Source of the DNA: Mesorhizobium sp. LNHC252B00 | GTDB lineage: Bacteria; Pseudomonadota; Alphaproteobacteria; Rhizobiales; Rhizobiaceae | DNA: 64,000 nt | Assembly (NCBI RefSeq): GCF_000502955.1 | Contig: NZ_AYWO01000003.1 | Location: 405,891-469,890, forward strand | Direction: 5' to 3' | Shown here: one piece after another, positions 34,384 to 43,675 of the stretch | How positions within the stretch are numbered: position 1 is the first letter of the stretch | Layout: the number at the start of each line of letters is the position of its first letter | Made by a program: the position numbers and the translations under genes | The notes under the pieces: generated by a model | Told to the model about the DNA's origin: nothing | Database searches by the model: none | What the model saw: the letters and a program-made list of their open reading frames with translations, nothing else

Positions 34384-34590
34384 ATGAGCACGAGCAGACA
34401 TCCAAAGTGGAAAAAGCCGAGCGATGCCGACCTGGTGAACAATCCGGGCATCGGAACCTCCAAGGGCACGATCAAGGAAGGCGATGACCTCGACCTTGAA
34501 GGCGAAAACACGATCGAAGGCGACGTCGAGAATGACACGACGGCCGCCGGCGGGATCAATCCAAGGCAGAAAATGCGGACGAACAAGTAG
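34384..34590 (+). CDS. Small hypothetical hydrophilic protein
   Basis: 68 residues starting MSTSRHPKWKKPSDADLVNN, with GAAGGAG ahead. It is rich in Asp, Glu, Gly and Thr, has no hydrophobic segment, and is probably disordered (EGDDLDLEGENTIEGDVEND). No known domain. It forms a likely operon with the next small gene 32 bases on. Confidence 0.7.
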   Translation: MSTSRHPKWKKPSDADLVNNPGIGTSKGTIKEGDDLDLEGENTIEGDVENDTTAAGGINPRQKMRTNK

Positions 34591-34622
34591 CGTGCCGAAT
34601 TGCACGAGAAGGGAGGCTATCG

Positions 34623-34865
34623 ATGGCCGGAAACAAAACCCACGAGCAAAGCCTTCGCGTAATCGAAAAGCGCGAGAATACGAAGAATGCCGGCAAGGAC
34701 TTCGACGCGAAGACGGATCTGAGAAAGTCCGACGCTGAGCGCGCAGCCTCGCGGCAGGACAACCTCAGGCCCAAGCTGAGGGATATTGCCGACCCCGATG
34801 ATCGGAACATCATCCGCGGAGAGAACCAGGAAAGCTCTCACAACAAGCATCGGGGAGGTCGTTGA
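34623..34865 (+). CDS. Small hypothetical hydrophilic protein
   Basis: 80 residues starting MAGNKTHEQSLRVIEKRENT behind GGGAGG. It is strongly charged (Lys, Arg, Asp, Glu), without cysteines or hydrophobic segments, and resembles hydrophilin-like stress proteins in composition. It follows the 68-residue gene in the same direction. Family not recognised. Confidence 0.7.
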   Translation: MAGNKTHEQSLRVIEKRENTKNAGKDFDAKTDLRKSDAERAASRQDNLRPKLRDIADPDDRNIIRGENQESSHNKHRGGR

Positions 34866-34920
34866 GGTCGGCCCCATACACCGATATCCGCGCAGCAATT
34901 GTCTTCCGCAGGAGCAAGTC

Positions 34921-35388
34921 ATGCCACTCACGCTCAGCAGTTCCGCCTTTGCCGAAGGCGCAAAAATCCCTGAAAGATACACGCGGGACGGCAAGAACGT
35001 GTCTCCGCCGCTGAAGTGGTCGGGGGTACCTGATGATACGAGGAGCCTTGTCCTCGTCGTCCAGGATCCGGATGCACCAAGCGGAACGTTCGGCCATTGG
35101 GCGGTGTTCAACATATCCCCCGACACCCGGGAACTTCCCGAGGCGGCAAGCGGCAAGCCGGGTCCGCAGGCCCTCAGGCAGGCGACGAACGATTTCGGCA
35201 ACGCCTATTATGACGGCCCTGAACCGCCGGTCGGACACGGCGTCCATCATTATCATTTCCGGCTGGCCGCACTCGACACGCCAAACCTTGCTATTCCGGC
35301 AAGCGCCGGCGTCCAGCGTATCTGGCAGGAAGCACAAAAACATCTGATCGAGCAGGCAGAACTCGTCGGAACATACGAACGGATTTGA
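34921..35388 (+). CDS. YbhB/YbcL-type phosphatidylethanolamine-binding (PEBP) protein
   Basis: 155 residues. The bacterial PEBP motifs are clear: LTLSSSAFAEGAKIPERYT, NVSPPLKWSGVPDDTRSLVL, the ligand loop DPDAPSGTFGHWAVFNI, and GPEPPVGHGVHHYHFRLAAL. There is no signal peptide, so it is cytosolic. The Asp/His pocket binds phosphate groups; the role of bacterial members is not settled. A GGAGCAAGTC lies ahead of the ATG. Confidence 0.92.
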   Translation: MPLTLSSSAFAEGAKIPERYTRDGKNVSPPLKWSGVPDDTRSLVLVVQDPDAPSGTFGHWAVFNISPDTRELPEAASGKPGPQALRQATNDFGNAYYDGPEPPVGHGVHHYHFRLAALDTPNLAIPASAGVQRIWQEAQKHLIEQAELVGTYERI

Positions 35389-35492
35389 TGGGTTGCTTGC
35401 AGCCGGCGGAAGGAACCCGGATCGCGTGGCCGATGTCGGCGTGAACGGAACAGTTCTTCTCCTTAACGGTCGTTCGGGAAAGGAGACGCGTC

Positions 35493-35654
35493 ATGTTTGA
35501 AAGCGTCATGTGGTTGATTGTCGTGGCCGGCGGGCCACTGTTGCTGATCATACTGATGGCCTATGTCTTGCTGACACGCCGCCGCCTTGGCCCCGCCGAA
35601 AGCAAAGAGCGTGACCGCGCAACCGACCGGCTGTATCGCCAGGACAGGCGATGA
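35493..35654 (+). CDS. Small single-pass membrane protein
   Basis: 53 residues: MFESVMWLIVVAGGPLLLII, a helix continuing LMAYVLLT, then a basic cytoplasmic tail (RRRLGPAESKERDRATD). A strong GGAAAGGAGACGCG ribosome site precedes the ATG. The layout recalls small stress-induced membrane proteins of rhizobia; no function is known. Confidence 0.7.
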   Translation: MFESVMWLIVVAGGPLLLIILMAYVLLTRRRLGPAESKERDRATDRLYRQDRR

Positions 35655-35715
35655 TTGGGAAGGTGGGCGGGCGGGAATCGCACGGCTACGGGCACGCGAC
35701 GATTCCCAACCCTGA

Positions 35716-36147
35716 TCAGTGCATGATCCTTTGCCTCAACCAAGCGAGAAACCTGTTGCCGCCGATCGTTGCGCGGACCCGGGCTGCCGCCCACCGCGCC
35801 TTCATGGAAGCGCCTACGTGACAGTCGCAGACGATGTCATGCAGTTGCCAGTCATTCAGCTCGAAGAAGCGCTTGGCTTCGCCATAGGTGTCATTCCTTA
35901 GGCCCGACGCGCGCAGCACCGAGTCTTCGAACGCGACGGCAATTGCCGAACCCTCGCCACGCACCGTGGCACGAGCTTCCGGGTGCAGATGCTCGGTGCC
36001 GGAAAACGCTGCGAGGAGCCGCTCGGGATTCTGCTCGAGAAGTTCAGCCCAGCGCTCGATGCGCTGGTTTCGTGTCATTGCCGAATATGCAGCCGAGGAC
36101 TCGATGGCGGCGACGGCATGCAGTTGGTCGAGTGTCTGATGTTTCAT
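35716..36147 (-). CDS. Hypothetical conserved protein
   Basis: 143 residues from MKHQTLDQLHAVAAIESSAA at 36147, with AGGAG six bases ahead. It is mostly helical and has two Cys and one His close together (IVCDCHVGAS), which might bind a metal. NQRIERWAELLEQNPERLL suggests amphipathic helices. No family recognised. It is divergent from the oxidase gene at 36329. Confidence 0.65.
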   Translation of the reverse strand: MKHQTLDQLHAVAAIESSAAYSAMTRNQRIERWAELLEQNPERLLAAFSGTEHLHPEARATVRGEGSAIAVAFEDSVLRASGLRNDTYGEAKRFFELNDWQLHDIVCDCHVGASMKARWAAARVRATIGGNRFLAWLRQRIMH

Positions 36148-36328
36148 GGTCGGCTCCTGTTTCAAAGGGAGATGCACCCACGCCTTCAGAGGAATTATCG
36201 CGCAGCGATGCTGCGACAAGAGCAAAAGCCTGACAGAATTCGTCACCGCCAAGTTCAACCGGCTGGATCGTAAACGCGCCGGACGCGTTCATCGAAGAGA
36301 TGGGGTCATCACTGCCCGCGGTTTGCCC

Positions 36329-38203
36329 ATGCTCGTCCAGCCGATCGACTATTTTCTTGTTGCCTGGTTCATTCTTGCTGCTGCCTCGACGGTCTATGTC
36401 GGGATAGATCAGCACCGCAACAATCCCGAACCGGCGGTGATGAAATGGGGGTTCATCCTGGTCACCCTCTATATGGGCCCCGTCGGCCTGCTGCTCTATG
36501 TGTTGGCCGACAAGGAGCCGCGACCGGGCGAGCACGAGGACTTCACGAGGCCGCTGTGGAAGCAGGGCGTCGGCTCGACCATTCACTGCGTTGCCGGAGA
36601 TGCTACAGGCATCATCCTCGCCGCCGTCGTCACGGCGACGCTCGGCCTTCCTATGTGGCTCGACCTCATTGTCGAATATGTTTCCGGCTTCGCCTTCGGT
36701 CTGTTCATCTTTCAGTCGCTGTTCATGAAGTCGATGATGGGCGGCAGCTATTGGGAAAACGTGCGCAAAAGCTTCCTGCCCGAATTCATTTCGATGAACT
36801 TCATGATGGCGGGTATGGCGCCTGTCATGAGCTTCCTGATGATGGGGCGCGACATGCGCGCGATGGAGCCGACGGAACTGCTGTTCTGGGGCGTGATGTC
36901 GATCGGCGTCATCGCCGGCTTCACACTCGCCTACCCTGCCAATGTCTGGCTGGTGGCGCGCGGACTGAAGCATGGATTGATGACGCAGCGCCGGCAGACC
37001 ACCGGAACGAGCAGTCGAGAGAAATCTGCTCACCAACCGCACGGAACAGGCCACAACGAGACCTCCCACAGCGGCAAAAGCAGTGGCCACCAGATGAAGA
37101 CGGACGCCACGACGCCGCAGGTTTCGGCACTCGGCATTGTATCCGTAATTGCGCTGGCGATCGGCATGGCCGCACCGGCTAACTGGCTGAACCTGACGCT
37201 GTCGGCCCGTGATGTCGGCGGGGTAATCATGCCGCGAGGCATGATCATGGGCCGCGATACCCCGGCCGAGGCGATGCGTGACATGGCGGCAGCCGATCCG
37301 CGTCGGGTGACGGCATCCTACGATCTGTCCGCCAAGGGCGGCCAGGAATTGCCGTTCCGCCTGGAGAACGGCGTCAAGGTGTTCGAACTCAGGCCGTCAG
37401 TGATCCGTTGGCAGATACTGCCCAACGTCGCGGTCGATGCCTACGCCTATAACGGACAGATTCCCGGGCCGCGCATCCACATTCGCCAAGGTGACAGGGT
37501 CCGCATCAATGTCACCAACGACCTGCCGGAGGAAACGACGGTGCATTGGCACGGCATGATCCTGCCGAACCAGATGGACGGACCCGCCGAGATTACCCAA
37601 GCGCCGATCGAGCCCGGGCAAACCTACTCCTATGAATTCACCGCCACACAGCACGGGACCTATTTCTATCATCCGCACGCCAAGCCCGACCGCACCCAGG
37701 CACTCGGGCTCTACGGAGCGCTGATCATCGACCCCGCCAATCCCGCCGACGAGATCCAGGCCGACCACGATTACGTTATCGAGCTCCAGGAATGGCTGGT
37801 GCGCGACGGCCTGACCTACCCGGCGATGCCGATGGAAGGCGGCATGCCGAACTTCTTCACCATCAACGGCAAAGCGTATCCTTCAACCGATACGATCCAT
37901 ATGAAGGTCGGCGAAACGCTGAAGGTGCGTTTCATCGGCACCAACAATGGCTTTGTCCATCCGATGCATATCCATGGCGGACCGTTCGAGGTCGCCGCCC
38001 GTGACGGCGAGACTCTTGCCCCTTCGGCTCGCTTCCTGGCCGACACGATCAATGTTGGGCCGGGGCAGCGCTATGACGTCGTCTGGAAGGCACAGCGGCC
38101 CGGCAAATGGCTGATCCACTGCCACATTCCGCATCACACGACAAACAACAATGTCGAGGAAAAGGGCGGCGGCGGACTGATGGTCATCATCGATGTCAGC
38201 TAA
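36329..38203 (+). CDS. DUF4396 membrane domain fused to a multicopper oxidase
   Basis: About 624 residues from MLVQPIDYFLVAWFILAA. Residues 1-230 are a multi-helix DUF4396 membrane domain with Met-rich helices (FMKSMMGG, MNFMMAGMAPVMSFLMMG). A His-rich linker follows (HQPHGTGHNETSHSGKSSGH), then a transmembrane segment and a two-domain multicopper oxidase of about 300 residues. Copper ligands are in VHWHGM, YFYHPHAK, HPMHIHGGPF and HCHIPHH, together the type 1, 2 and 3 sites. The Met/His-rich parts suggest copper handling linked to oxidation in the periplasm. The start codon lacks a clear ribosome site. Confidence 0.85.
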   Translation: MLVQPIDYFLVAWFILAAASTVYVGIDQHRNNPEPAVMKWGFILVTLYMGPVGLLLYVLADKEPRPGEHEDFTRPLWKQGVGSTIHCVAGDATGIILAAVVTATLGLPMWLDLIVEYVSGFAFGLFIFQSLFMKSMMGGSYWENVRKSFLPEFISMNFMMAGMAPVMSFLMMGRDMRAMEPTELLFWGVMSIGVIAGFTLAYPANVWLVARGLKHGLMTQRRQTTGTSSREKSAHQPHGTGHNETSHSGKSSGHQMKTDATTPQVSALGIVSVIALAIGMAAPANWLNLTLSARDVGGVIMPRGMIMGRDTPAEAMRDMAAADPRRVTASYDLSAKGGQELPFRLENGVKVFELRPSVIRWQILPNVAVDAYAYNGQIPGPRIHIRQGDRVRINVTNDLPEETTVHWHGMILPNQMDGPAEITQAPIEPGQTYSYEFTATQHGTYFYHPHAKPDRTQALGLYGALIIDPANPADEIQADHDYVIELQEWLVRDGLTYPAMPMEGGMPNFFTINGKAYPSTDTIHMKVGETLKVRFIGTNNGFVHPMHIHGGPFEVAARDGETLAPSARFLADTINVGPGQRYDVVWKAQRPGKWLIHCHIPHHTTNNNVEEKGGGGLMVIIDVS

Positions 38204-38316
38204 CCGGCACCGAGGCCACGGCCGAACCGGTGCGCTCGGCCGACAGAGGAGCGATCCCATACCGACCCAGCAACCTCCAGCTCCAGCAACCGTCCGGACG
38301 CTGCTATTGTCGCGTC

Positions 38317-38547
38317 CTACTTCTTGATAATATTTCCGTCGCGCAAGTCGAATGCTTCGGTGCCGCGAGCCTGGCGATAGAAATCGTCCTGCAATTCACC
38401 CCATTCGCCGAGGAAGGCGCCGCAATTGCTGCAATAGATTGGCGTCGACTCCTTGGCGTTGTCGGGAATGTCCATCTGGATCGTCCCGCAAGCCTTGCAA
38501 TCAAGTTTGTCGTCCAATCGGCGTCCCATTTCGCAATGATTGCGCAT
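38317..38547 (-). CDS. Small zinc-ribbon protein
   Basis: About 76 residues. Two Cys-x-x-Cys pairs (DCKACG and YCSNCGAFLG) 22 residues apart form a zinc ribbon. The C-terminal part is polar (GELQDDFYRQARG). Start choice is uncertain: ATG at 38547 or 38529, neither with a good ribosome site. Function unknown; such proteins often act as protein or nucleic-acid adaptors. Confidence 0.65.
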   Translation of the reverse strand: MRNHCEMGRRLDDKLDCKACGTIQMDIPDNAKESTPIYCSNCGAFLGEWGELQDDFYRQARGTEAFDLRDGNIIKK

Positions 38548-38681
38548 TTTCAATCAGGAGCCAATTGTCGGTTTCGTACGAAGTGGCGCAGACCGCCCTG
38601 TGAGTTCATCACTAGCTAGCGCAGACTTGCTCCCGCAGAGAGAAGGAAGTCGATTCAGCTATGGGCGTGAAATTGTCGGCC

Positions 38682-38909
38682 CTATTCGCGGGAATCAAAA
38701 AGGACGGCCAACCCCAACTTCCGCGTCAGGTCGACGATCTCCTCCATCAATTCGTTATCCGTATCCCGCATGTAAGGCGCGTCCCTGCGAATTGCCTCGA
38801 TCACCGCTTTGACCGAGACGATATCGCCGTATCGCGCGCTTCCGAGCTCCAACGCCAGAAATTCCCTCGCGGTACCGACGGGCCTTATTGCTCCCCTAGC
38901 GATACTCAT
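38682..38909 (-). CDS. Small hypothetical protein
   Basis: 75 residues from MSIARGAIRPVGTAREFLAL at 38909, with a very strong GGGGAGGAG six bases ahead. Helical and acidic. The middle (VSVKAVIEAIRRD, then ELMEEIVDLTRKLG) is weakly like the 86-residue protein at 15483-15743. No family recognised. Confidence 0.65.
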   Translation of the reverse strand: MSIARGAIRPVGTAREFLALELGSARYGDIVSVKAVIEAIRRDAPYMRDTDNELMEEIVDLTRKLGLAVLFDSRE

Positions 38910-39047
38910 GCGGCTCCTCCCCATGGCCACGTTAGCTTTCATTTTGAGCCTGTCCGAGATGGAGATCAATTGATGGTATGATTCGTACAAAACCCGCTGA
39001 GCCGATATGCGACAACAATTGAAGTTGGCCCAATGCGGCCGACCCAC

Positions 39048-39072
39048 GGAACCATCATTCGGCATAAAGGTT
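39048..39072 (+). promoter_or_regulatory. Candidate EcfG-like promoter for a small secreted protein
   Basis: GGAAC, 16 bases, GGTT; one mismatch. It ends 41 bases before the ATG at 39113. Confidence 0.4.
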
Positions 39073-39112
39073 GTGTCTCCAATCGTCCTGCGGAGAATGC
39101 AAGGGAACGACC

Positions 39113-39502
39113 ATGCGAATGTTGACGATAGTTGCCGCGCTTTCGGGAGCGGTCATCATGCAGCCTCTCTATGGGCAAACCATCGACCCGCCGGGTCCAC
39201 AGCTGACACCGATGGAACCCCAGCCCGAGCCGATACCGCCCCGGCAAGGGGCTCCTGGTGAGAATTTCACCGATGTCGCCATCGTCGCCGTCGAGGACCT
39301 ACCTGCGGAAATCAAGGCACAGGCGGAAGCCGTGATTACCCAGACCAGTGCGCAAGATCTGCTGCGTCTGCAGAGCTCCATCGATGCATCGCCTCAGGCA
39401 ACATTGGCGCTGAGGGCCAACGGGCTCAACTCTTCACAGGTCGTGGCCGCCAACATCGATGGTGATGGCACTTTGACGCTGATCATCCAAACGACAACTT
39501 GA
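39113..39502 (+). CDS. Small exported hypothetical protein
   Basis: 129 residues. The N terminus MRMLTIVAALSGAVIMQPLYG is a signal peptide. A Pro-rich stretch follows (PPGPQLTPMEPQPEPIPP), then a helical region (LPAEIKAQAEAVITQTSAQD) and a C-terminal strand (GDGTLTLIIQTTT). It is likely periplasmic. No known domain. It lies upstream of the solitary nuoD but 64 bases away. Confidence 0.65.
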   Translation: MRMLTIVAALSGAVIMQPLYGQTIDPPGPQLTPMEPQPEPIPPRQGAPGENFTDVAIVAVEDLPAEIKAQAEAVITQTSAQDLLRLQSSIDASPQATLALRANGLNSSQVVAANIDGDGTLTLIIQTTT

Positions 39503-39566
39503 TCGGCCGTCCGAACATACGGCTACGCCGTGAAGCAACGAAACGCAGATGTCGCGGAGAGCCGCC

Positions 39567-40757
39567 ATGGCCGAAGCCGCTGTTCGCAACTTCACCATCA
39601 ATTTCGGACCGCAGCATCCGTCGGCCCACGGGGTCCTGCGGTTGGTGCTCGAACTGGATGGTGAGATCGTCGACCGAGCCGATCCACATATCGGCCTGCT
39701 CCATCGCGGCACGGAAAAGCTCATAGAATACAAGAACTATCTGCAGGCCCTGCCCTATTTCGACCGGCTAGACTATGTCGCACCGATGAATCAGGAGCAT
39801 GCCTTCTGCCTCGCCGCCGAGAAATTGCTCGAAATATCGGTGCCAAGGCGTGGGCAACTTATCCGTGTCCTCTTTTGCGAAATCGGCCGGCTTCTGTCGC
39901 ATCTCCTCAATGTCACGACCCAGGCCATGGACATCGGCGCACTGACCCCGCCGCTTTGGGGTTTCGCAGAGCGTGAGAAGTTGATGGTCTTCTACGAGCG
40001 CGCCTCGGGCGCCCGTATGCATGCGAATTATTTCAGGATCGGCGGCGTGCACCAGGACCTGCCTTCCGAGCTTCTCGACGACATCTGGGATTTCTGCGAC
40101 CCCTTCCTCAAGGTCTGCGACAATCTCGACGACCTGCTCACCAACAGCCGCATTTTCAAGCAACGCAATGTCGATGTCGGCGCGATTGGGCTCGATGACG
40201 CCTGGGCGTGGGGCTTCTCCGGCGTGATGGTACGCGGATCGGGAGCGGCATGGGACCTGCGCAAGGCACAGCCATACGAATGTTATCCCGAGATGGATTT
40301 CGACATACCGGTCGGAAAAAATGGAGACTGTTATGATCGGTACCTGGTTCGGATGGAGGAAATGCGCCAGTCGGTCCGGATCATGAGGCAATGCCTGGAA
40401 AAGTTGCGCTCGCCGCAAGGCCAGGGGCCGGTGGCGATCCCCAATCACAAGATCACGCCGCCGCCACGTGCCAAAATGAAGCGTTCGATGGAAGCAACCA
40501 TCCAGCATTTCAAACTCTATTCGGAAGGGCATCGTGTGCCCGCCGGCGAGGTCTATGCGGCGGTCGAGGCTCCGAAGGGCGAATTCGGCGTCTATCTGGT
40601 TTCGAACGGAAGTAACGTTCCCTATCGATGCAAGATACGCGCGCCTTCCTTCGCCCATCTGCAGGCGATGGATTTCCTGTCCCGAGGGCACATGATCGCC
40701 GATGTCGCCGCAATCATAGGCTCACTTGATATCGTGTTCGGCGAGATCGACCGCTGA
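39567..40757 (+). CDS. nuoD: NADH-quinone oxidoreductase subunit D, solitary copy
   Basis: 396 residues from [18 protein letters not shown] at 39567 (GGAGA six bases ahead), full length for NuoD. The quinone-site [10 protein letters not shown] loop, [17 protein letters not shown] and [18 protein letters not shown] are all conserved, and the C terminus DIVFGEIDR is intact. In complex I, NuoD forms the quinone-binding face with NuoB. No other nuo gene is nearby, so this is a second, detached copy or part of a different hydrogenase-like complex. Neighbours do not explain it. Confidence 0.93.
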   Translation: MAEAAVRNFTINFGPQHPSAHGVLRLVLELDGEIVDRADPHIGLLHRGTEKLIEYKNYLQALPYFDRLDYVAPMNQEHAFCLAAEKLLEISVPRRGQLIRVLFCEIGRLLSHLLNVTTQAMDIGALTPPLWGFAEREKLMVFYERASGARMHANYFRIGGVHQDLPSELLDDIWDFCDPFLKVCDNLDDLLTNSRIFKQRNVDVGAIGLDDAWAWGFSGVMVRGSGAAWDLRKAQPYECYPEMDFDIPVGKNGDCYDRYLVRMEEMRQSVRIMRQCLEKLRSPQGQGPVAIPNHKITPPPRAKMKRSMEATIQHFKLYSEGHRVPAGEVYAAVEAPKGEFGVYLVSNGSNVPYRCKIRAPSFAHLQAMDFLSRGHMIADVAAIIGSLDIVFGEIDR

Positions 40758-40784
40758 CCGGTGCGCAAATCACATGCCCGCAGA

Positions 40785-41507
40785 TCACATGCCATTGTCG
40801 AAATCGGTGGCCTCATCGGCGTGACGCATCATGCGGCGAAAGCTCATTGAGATGTGGGCGCGCCTGATGTGGCCGATCGACTCCCAGTCTCCGATCTCCG
40901 CAGCGGCAAGGACTTCCTCCATCTCCCGGCGGAAGGCGGTGAATTCTTCGACAAGGCCCAATTGCGGCATCATCTTCAGGACGACCCGCGCGACTTGAAA
41001 ATACAGGCGCTCGCTGATCTCGCGCAGCGGCTGGTTGCCGGTCATCGCGGTGAGTTCGTAGAAGAAATCCATGTTAAGGCGCAAGAAAGCGCGCTGATCG
41101 GGGTTGAGGATATCGGAGTCACAGCGTGCGATAAGCGCCCTTATCCGATCGAGATCTTCCGGCTTGCGCGGGATCGGCGACAGCTTGCCGACCAGAAGCG
41201 CCAGCTCCAGCCTCAGATGATAGACCTGCTGGAGTTCCTCGATATCGACGTCCGTGACGATCGTGCCGACGCCATGGACGGATTGAACAAGACCTTCGGA
41301 TTCGAGGCGCGCCAGCACGCGCCGAACCGGCGTCCGGCTGATCTCGAATTCCTGGGCGAGTTCTTCCTCGGAGAGATGGCTTCCCGGAGCATAGTCCAGC
41401 AGGCAGATGCGGTCGCGCAAGATCCGGTAGATGCGCTCGAACCGCTCCCGGGCCGAGAGCGGGCGCGGGGTCACGGCTGTGGGCGCGGCATCCGTTTCAA
41501 GCGTCAT
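40785..41507 (-). CDS. GntR/FCD-family transcriptional regulator of the Ehu-like transport operon
   Basis: 240 residues. The N-terminal winged helix (RIYRILRDRICLLDYAPGSH, LSEEELAQEFEISRTPVRRV) is of GntR type. The C-terminal FCD domain has the metal-binding His/Asp helices (LRLNMDFFYELTAMTGN and IGHIRRAHISMSF). Its start overlaps the ATPase gene stop as ATGA, so it is the last gene of the importer operon and probably its own regulator. The ligand would be the imported compound or a metabolite of it. Confidence 0.9.
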   Translation of the reverse strand: MTLETDAAPTAVTPRPLSARERFERIYRILRDRICLLDYAPGSHLSEEELAQEFEISRTPVRRVLARLESEGLVQSVHGVGTIVTDVDIEELQQVYHLRLELALLVGKLSPIPRKPEDLDRIRALIARCDSDILNPDQRAFLRLNMDFFYELTAMTGNQPLREISERLYFQVARVVLKMMPQLGLVEEFTAFRREMEEVLAAAEIGDWESIGHIRRAHISMSFRRMMRHADEATDFDNGM

Positions 41508-42283
41508 CCAGCCTCCAGGACAGCATGCAGAAACTGCCGTGTCCGCTCGTTTTTGGGCGCCCCGAACAGTTCGTTTGGCGGCCCCTGCTCACAAATCTTG
41601 CCTTGGTAGAAGAAGCAAACGCGATCGGAAAACTCCTTGGCGAAGCCCATCTGATGGGTCACCATCAGCATGGTCAGATCATGCTCGCGCCCGATCTGCC
41701 TTATCACCTGCAGCACTTCGCCGACAAGCTCCGGGTCGAGCGCCGACGTCACCTCGTCGAACAGCATGATCTTGGGTCGCATGGCCAGTGCCCTGGCGAT
41801 AGCGACGCGTTGCTGCTGGCCACCGGACAGCTGCGACGGGTAATGATCCTTCTTCTGAGCCAGCCCCACCAGTTCCAGCAATTCGGCTGCTCGCGCCTCT
41901 GCATCCGCGCGTTTCATGCCAAGCACCGTCATCGGCGCCTCGATGCAGTTCGCCATCGCCGTCATGTGCGGGAACAGGTTGAAGGATTGGAACACCATGC
42001 CGATCTTCGCCCTGATGCGGCGAATATGCGCAAGGTCGGCGGGAACGAGCATGCCGTTCTTCTTCATGTGGGTCAGCGGCTCGCCTTCGACCCAGATGAC
42101 GCCGTCGTTGATCGTTTCCAGCGTCATCAGCATTCGCAGCACCGTCGTCTTGCCGGAGCCGGAAGGGCCAATGATGGAAACCTTTTCACCGCGCGCGATT
42201 TCAAGATTGAGCCCGTCGAGGACGGTCAGTGAGCCATAGCGTTTCGACACATTGTCAAAACAGACCATCGGTTGTTCCGTCAT
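41504..42283 (-). CDS. ehuA: ABC transporter ATP-binding protein, Ehu-like
   Basis: 259 residues from MTEQPMVCFDNVSKRYGSL. Walker A is IGPSGSGKTTVLRML, the signature is LSGGQQQRVAIARALA, and Walker B is IMLFDEVTSALDPELVGEV. It belongs to the polar-amino-acid ATPase branch, and its neighbours match the Ehu (ectoine/hydroxyectoine) set. The start overlaps the permease stop as ATGA. It powers import by the two permeases encoded ahead of it. Confidence 0.9.
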   Translation of the reverse strand: MTEQPMVCFDNVSKRYGSLTVLDGLNLEIARGEKVSIIGPSGSGKTTVLRMLMTLETINDGVIWVEGEPLTHMKKNGMLVPADLAHIRRIRAKIGMVFQSFNLFPHMTAMANCIEAPMTVLGMKRADAEARAAELLELVGLAQKKDHYPSQLSGGQQQRVAIARALAMRPKIMLFDEVTSALDPELVGEVLQVIRQIGREHDLTMLMVTHQMGFAKEFSDRVCFFYQGKICEQGPPNELFGAPKNERTRQFLHAVLEAG

Positions 42284-42939
42284 CGCGTGGCCCTCTGGTT
42301 GAGCATGCGTTCGAGAGTCCGGATCAGCGCGGCTGAAACCAGGCTCATGGCAAGGAAGAACAGGCCGACCAGCGTGATCGGCTCGGTGTAGCGAAATGTT
42401 TCCGAGCCGATGATCTTGGCCGTCTGCATCAGCTCCATCACGGCGATCGCGGAAAGCAAGGGCGTCTCCTTGAACAAGGCGACGAGATAGTTGCCGAGTG
42501 CCGGAACGATCGGTGGAACCGCCTGCGGGATGATGATGTCGCGAAACGTCGTCCAGGCCGACAGATTGAGCGCGATCGAGGCTTCCCACTGACCGCGATG
42601 GATGTTGTCGAAACCGGCGCGATAGACCTCGGAACAATAGGCGGCGTAGTGAATGCCGATGGCAAGCACGCCGGCGGTGAATGCGTCGAGCACGAGGCCG
42701 AATTTCGGGAAGACGAAGTAGATAAAAAATATCTGGATGAGCAGTGGGGTCGAGCGGATCAGTTCAACCAGAACCGAGATCGTCCAGCCGGTCCGCGGTA
42801 TGGCGATGCGCACGACCGCCAGCACCAGGCCCAGTGTGGCGGCAAGCACGAAGCCGATCAGCGTCGCTTCGACCGAGACGATCGCCGCGTGCGCAAGCAC
42901 CGGCAGGATTTCGAGGGTGAAATTCCAGTCCCAGATCAT
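42280..42939 (-). CDS. ehuD: ABC transporter permease, EhuD-like
   Basis: 219 residues from MIWDWNFTLEILPVLAHAAI. Five or so transmembrane helices with the polar-amino-acid permease motif (YCSEVYRAGFDNIHRGQWEAS, the EAA-type loop contacting the ATPase, then ALNLSAWTTFRDIIIPQA). The start overlaps the stop of the other permease by 4 bases. Subunit naming follows gene order and similarity of layout to ehu operons. Confidence 0.85.
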   Translation of the reverse strand: MIWDWNFTLEILPVLAHAAIVSVEATLIGFVLAATLGLVLAVVRIAIPRTGWTISVLVELIRSTPLLIQIFFIYFVFPKFGLVLDAFTAGVLAIGIHYAAYCSEVYRAGFDNIHRGQWEASIALNLSAWTTFRDIIIPQAVPPIVPALGNYLVALFKETPLLSAIAVMELMQTAKIIGSETFRYTEPITLVGLFFLAMSLVSAALIRTLERMLNQRATR

Positions 42940-43664
42940 GCTGCCTTCCCCCGCGCCAGACCAGCCGACGCCCGCCTTTCGAGCAGCCGCATGCCGATGG
43001 TGAGGACCAGCGACATAACGAGATACATCAGCAGGACGAGGGTGAAGATTGGAAGGGTCTTGAACGTATTCTGGTTCATCTGCTGCGCCTTGAAGGCAAG
43101 GTCGGAGAGCGTGATCAGCGAGACCAGCGAGGTCGATTTGAGAAGCTCGATGAATAGATTGCCCCAGGGAGGTATCATTGCCACAAAGGCCTGCGGCAGG
43201 ATCACGCGCCGCAGCATCTGGGCACGGCTCATATTCAACGCCGTGCATCCCTCCCACTGGCCGCGAGCGACAGACAGGATCGCGCCGCGTACGACCTCTG
43301 ATCCGTAGGCGCCGACGTTCAGCCCGAGCGCCAGGACGGCGACCGGGAATGGGTCGAGCGAAACGCCGAATTGCGGCAGTACGAAAAACAGCCAGAACAG
43401 TTGCACCAGCGCCGAAGTGCCGCGGAATATCTCGACATAGACCGTGGCCAGCCATCTGAGCGGCGCCGGACCATAAAGCCGGGCGAGTGCTGCAAGCACA
43501 CCCATGATGACCGCGAGCAGGCTGCCAAGGATGGCGATCTCGATCGTCAAGACCGCGCCCTGCAGCAAGCCGGGTAGAAACAGGCTGTAGGCCTGCTGTG
43601 TCGCCAGGATGCCGATGACCGCGAGTGCAATCGCCAGCATCGCTACAAGCGTGCCAATTCCCAT
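42936..43664 (-). CDS. ehuC: ABC transporter permease, EhuC-like
   Basis: 242 residues from MGIGTLVAMLAIALAVIGIL, behind GGAGAGG. Transmembrane helices include GAVLTIEIAILGSLLAVIMG. The EAA-type loop is YGSEVVRGAILSVARGQWEG, followed by LNMSRAQMLRRVILPQA. It lies 52 bases after the substrate-binding protein gene, behind an intraoperonic hairpin with a U-run that would lower permease expression relative to the binding protein. Confidence 0.85.
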   Translation of the reverse strand: MGIGTLVAMLAIALAVIGILATQQAYSLFLPGLLQGAVLTIEIAILGSLLAVIMGVLAALARLYGPAPLRWLATVYVEIFRGTSALVQLFWLFFVLPQFGVSLDPFPVAVLALGLNVGAYGSEVVRGAILSVARGQWEGCTALNMSRAQMLRRVILPQAFVAMIPPWGNLFIELLKSTSLVSLITLSDLAFKAQQMNQNTFKTLPIFTLVLLMYLVMSLVLTIGMRLLERRASAGLARGKAA

Positions 43665-43675
43665 CTGCCTCTCCG

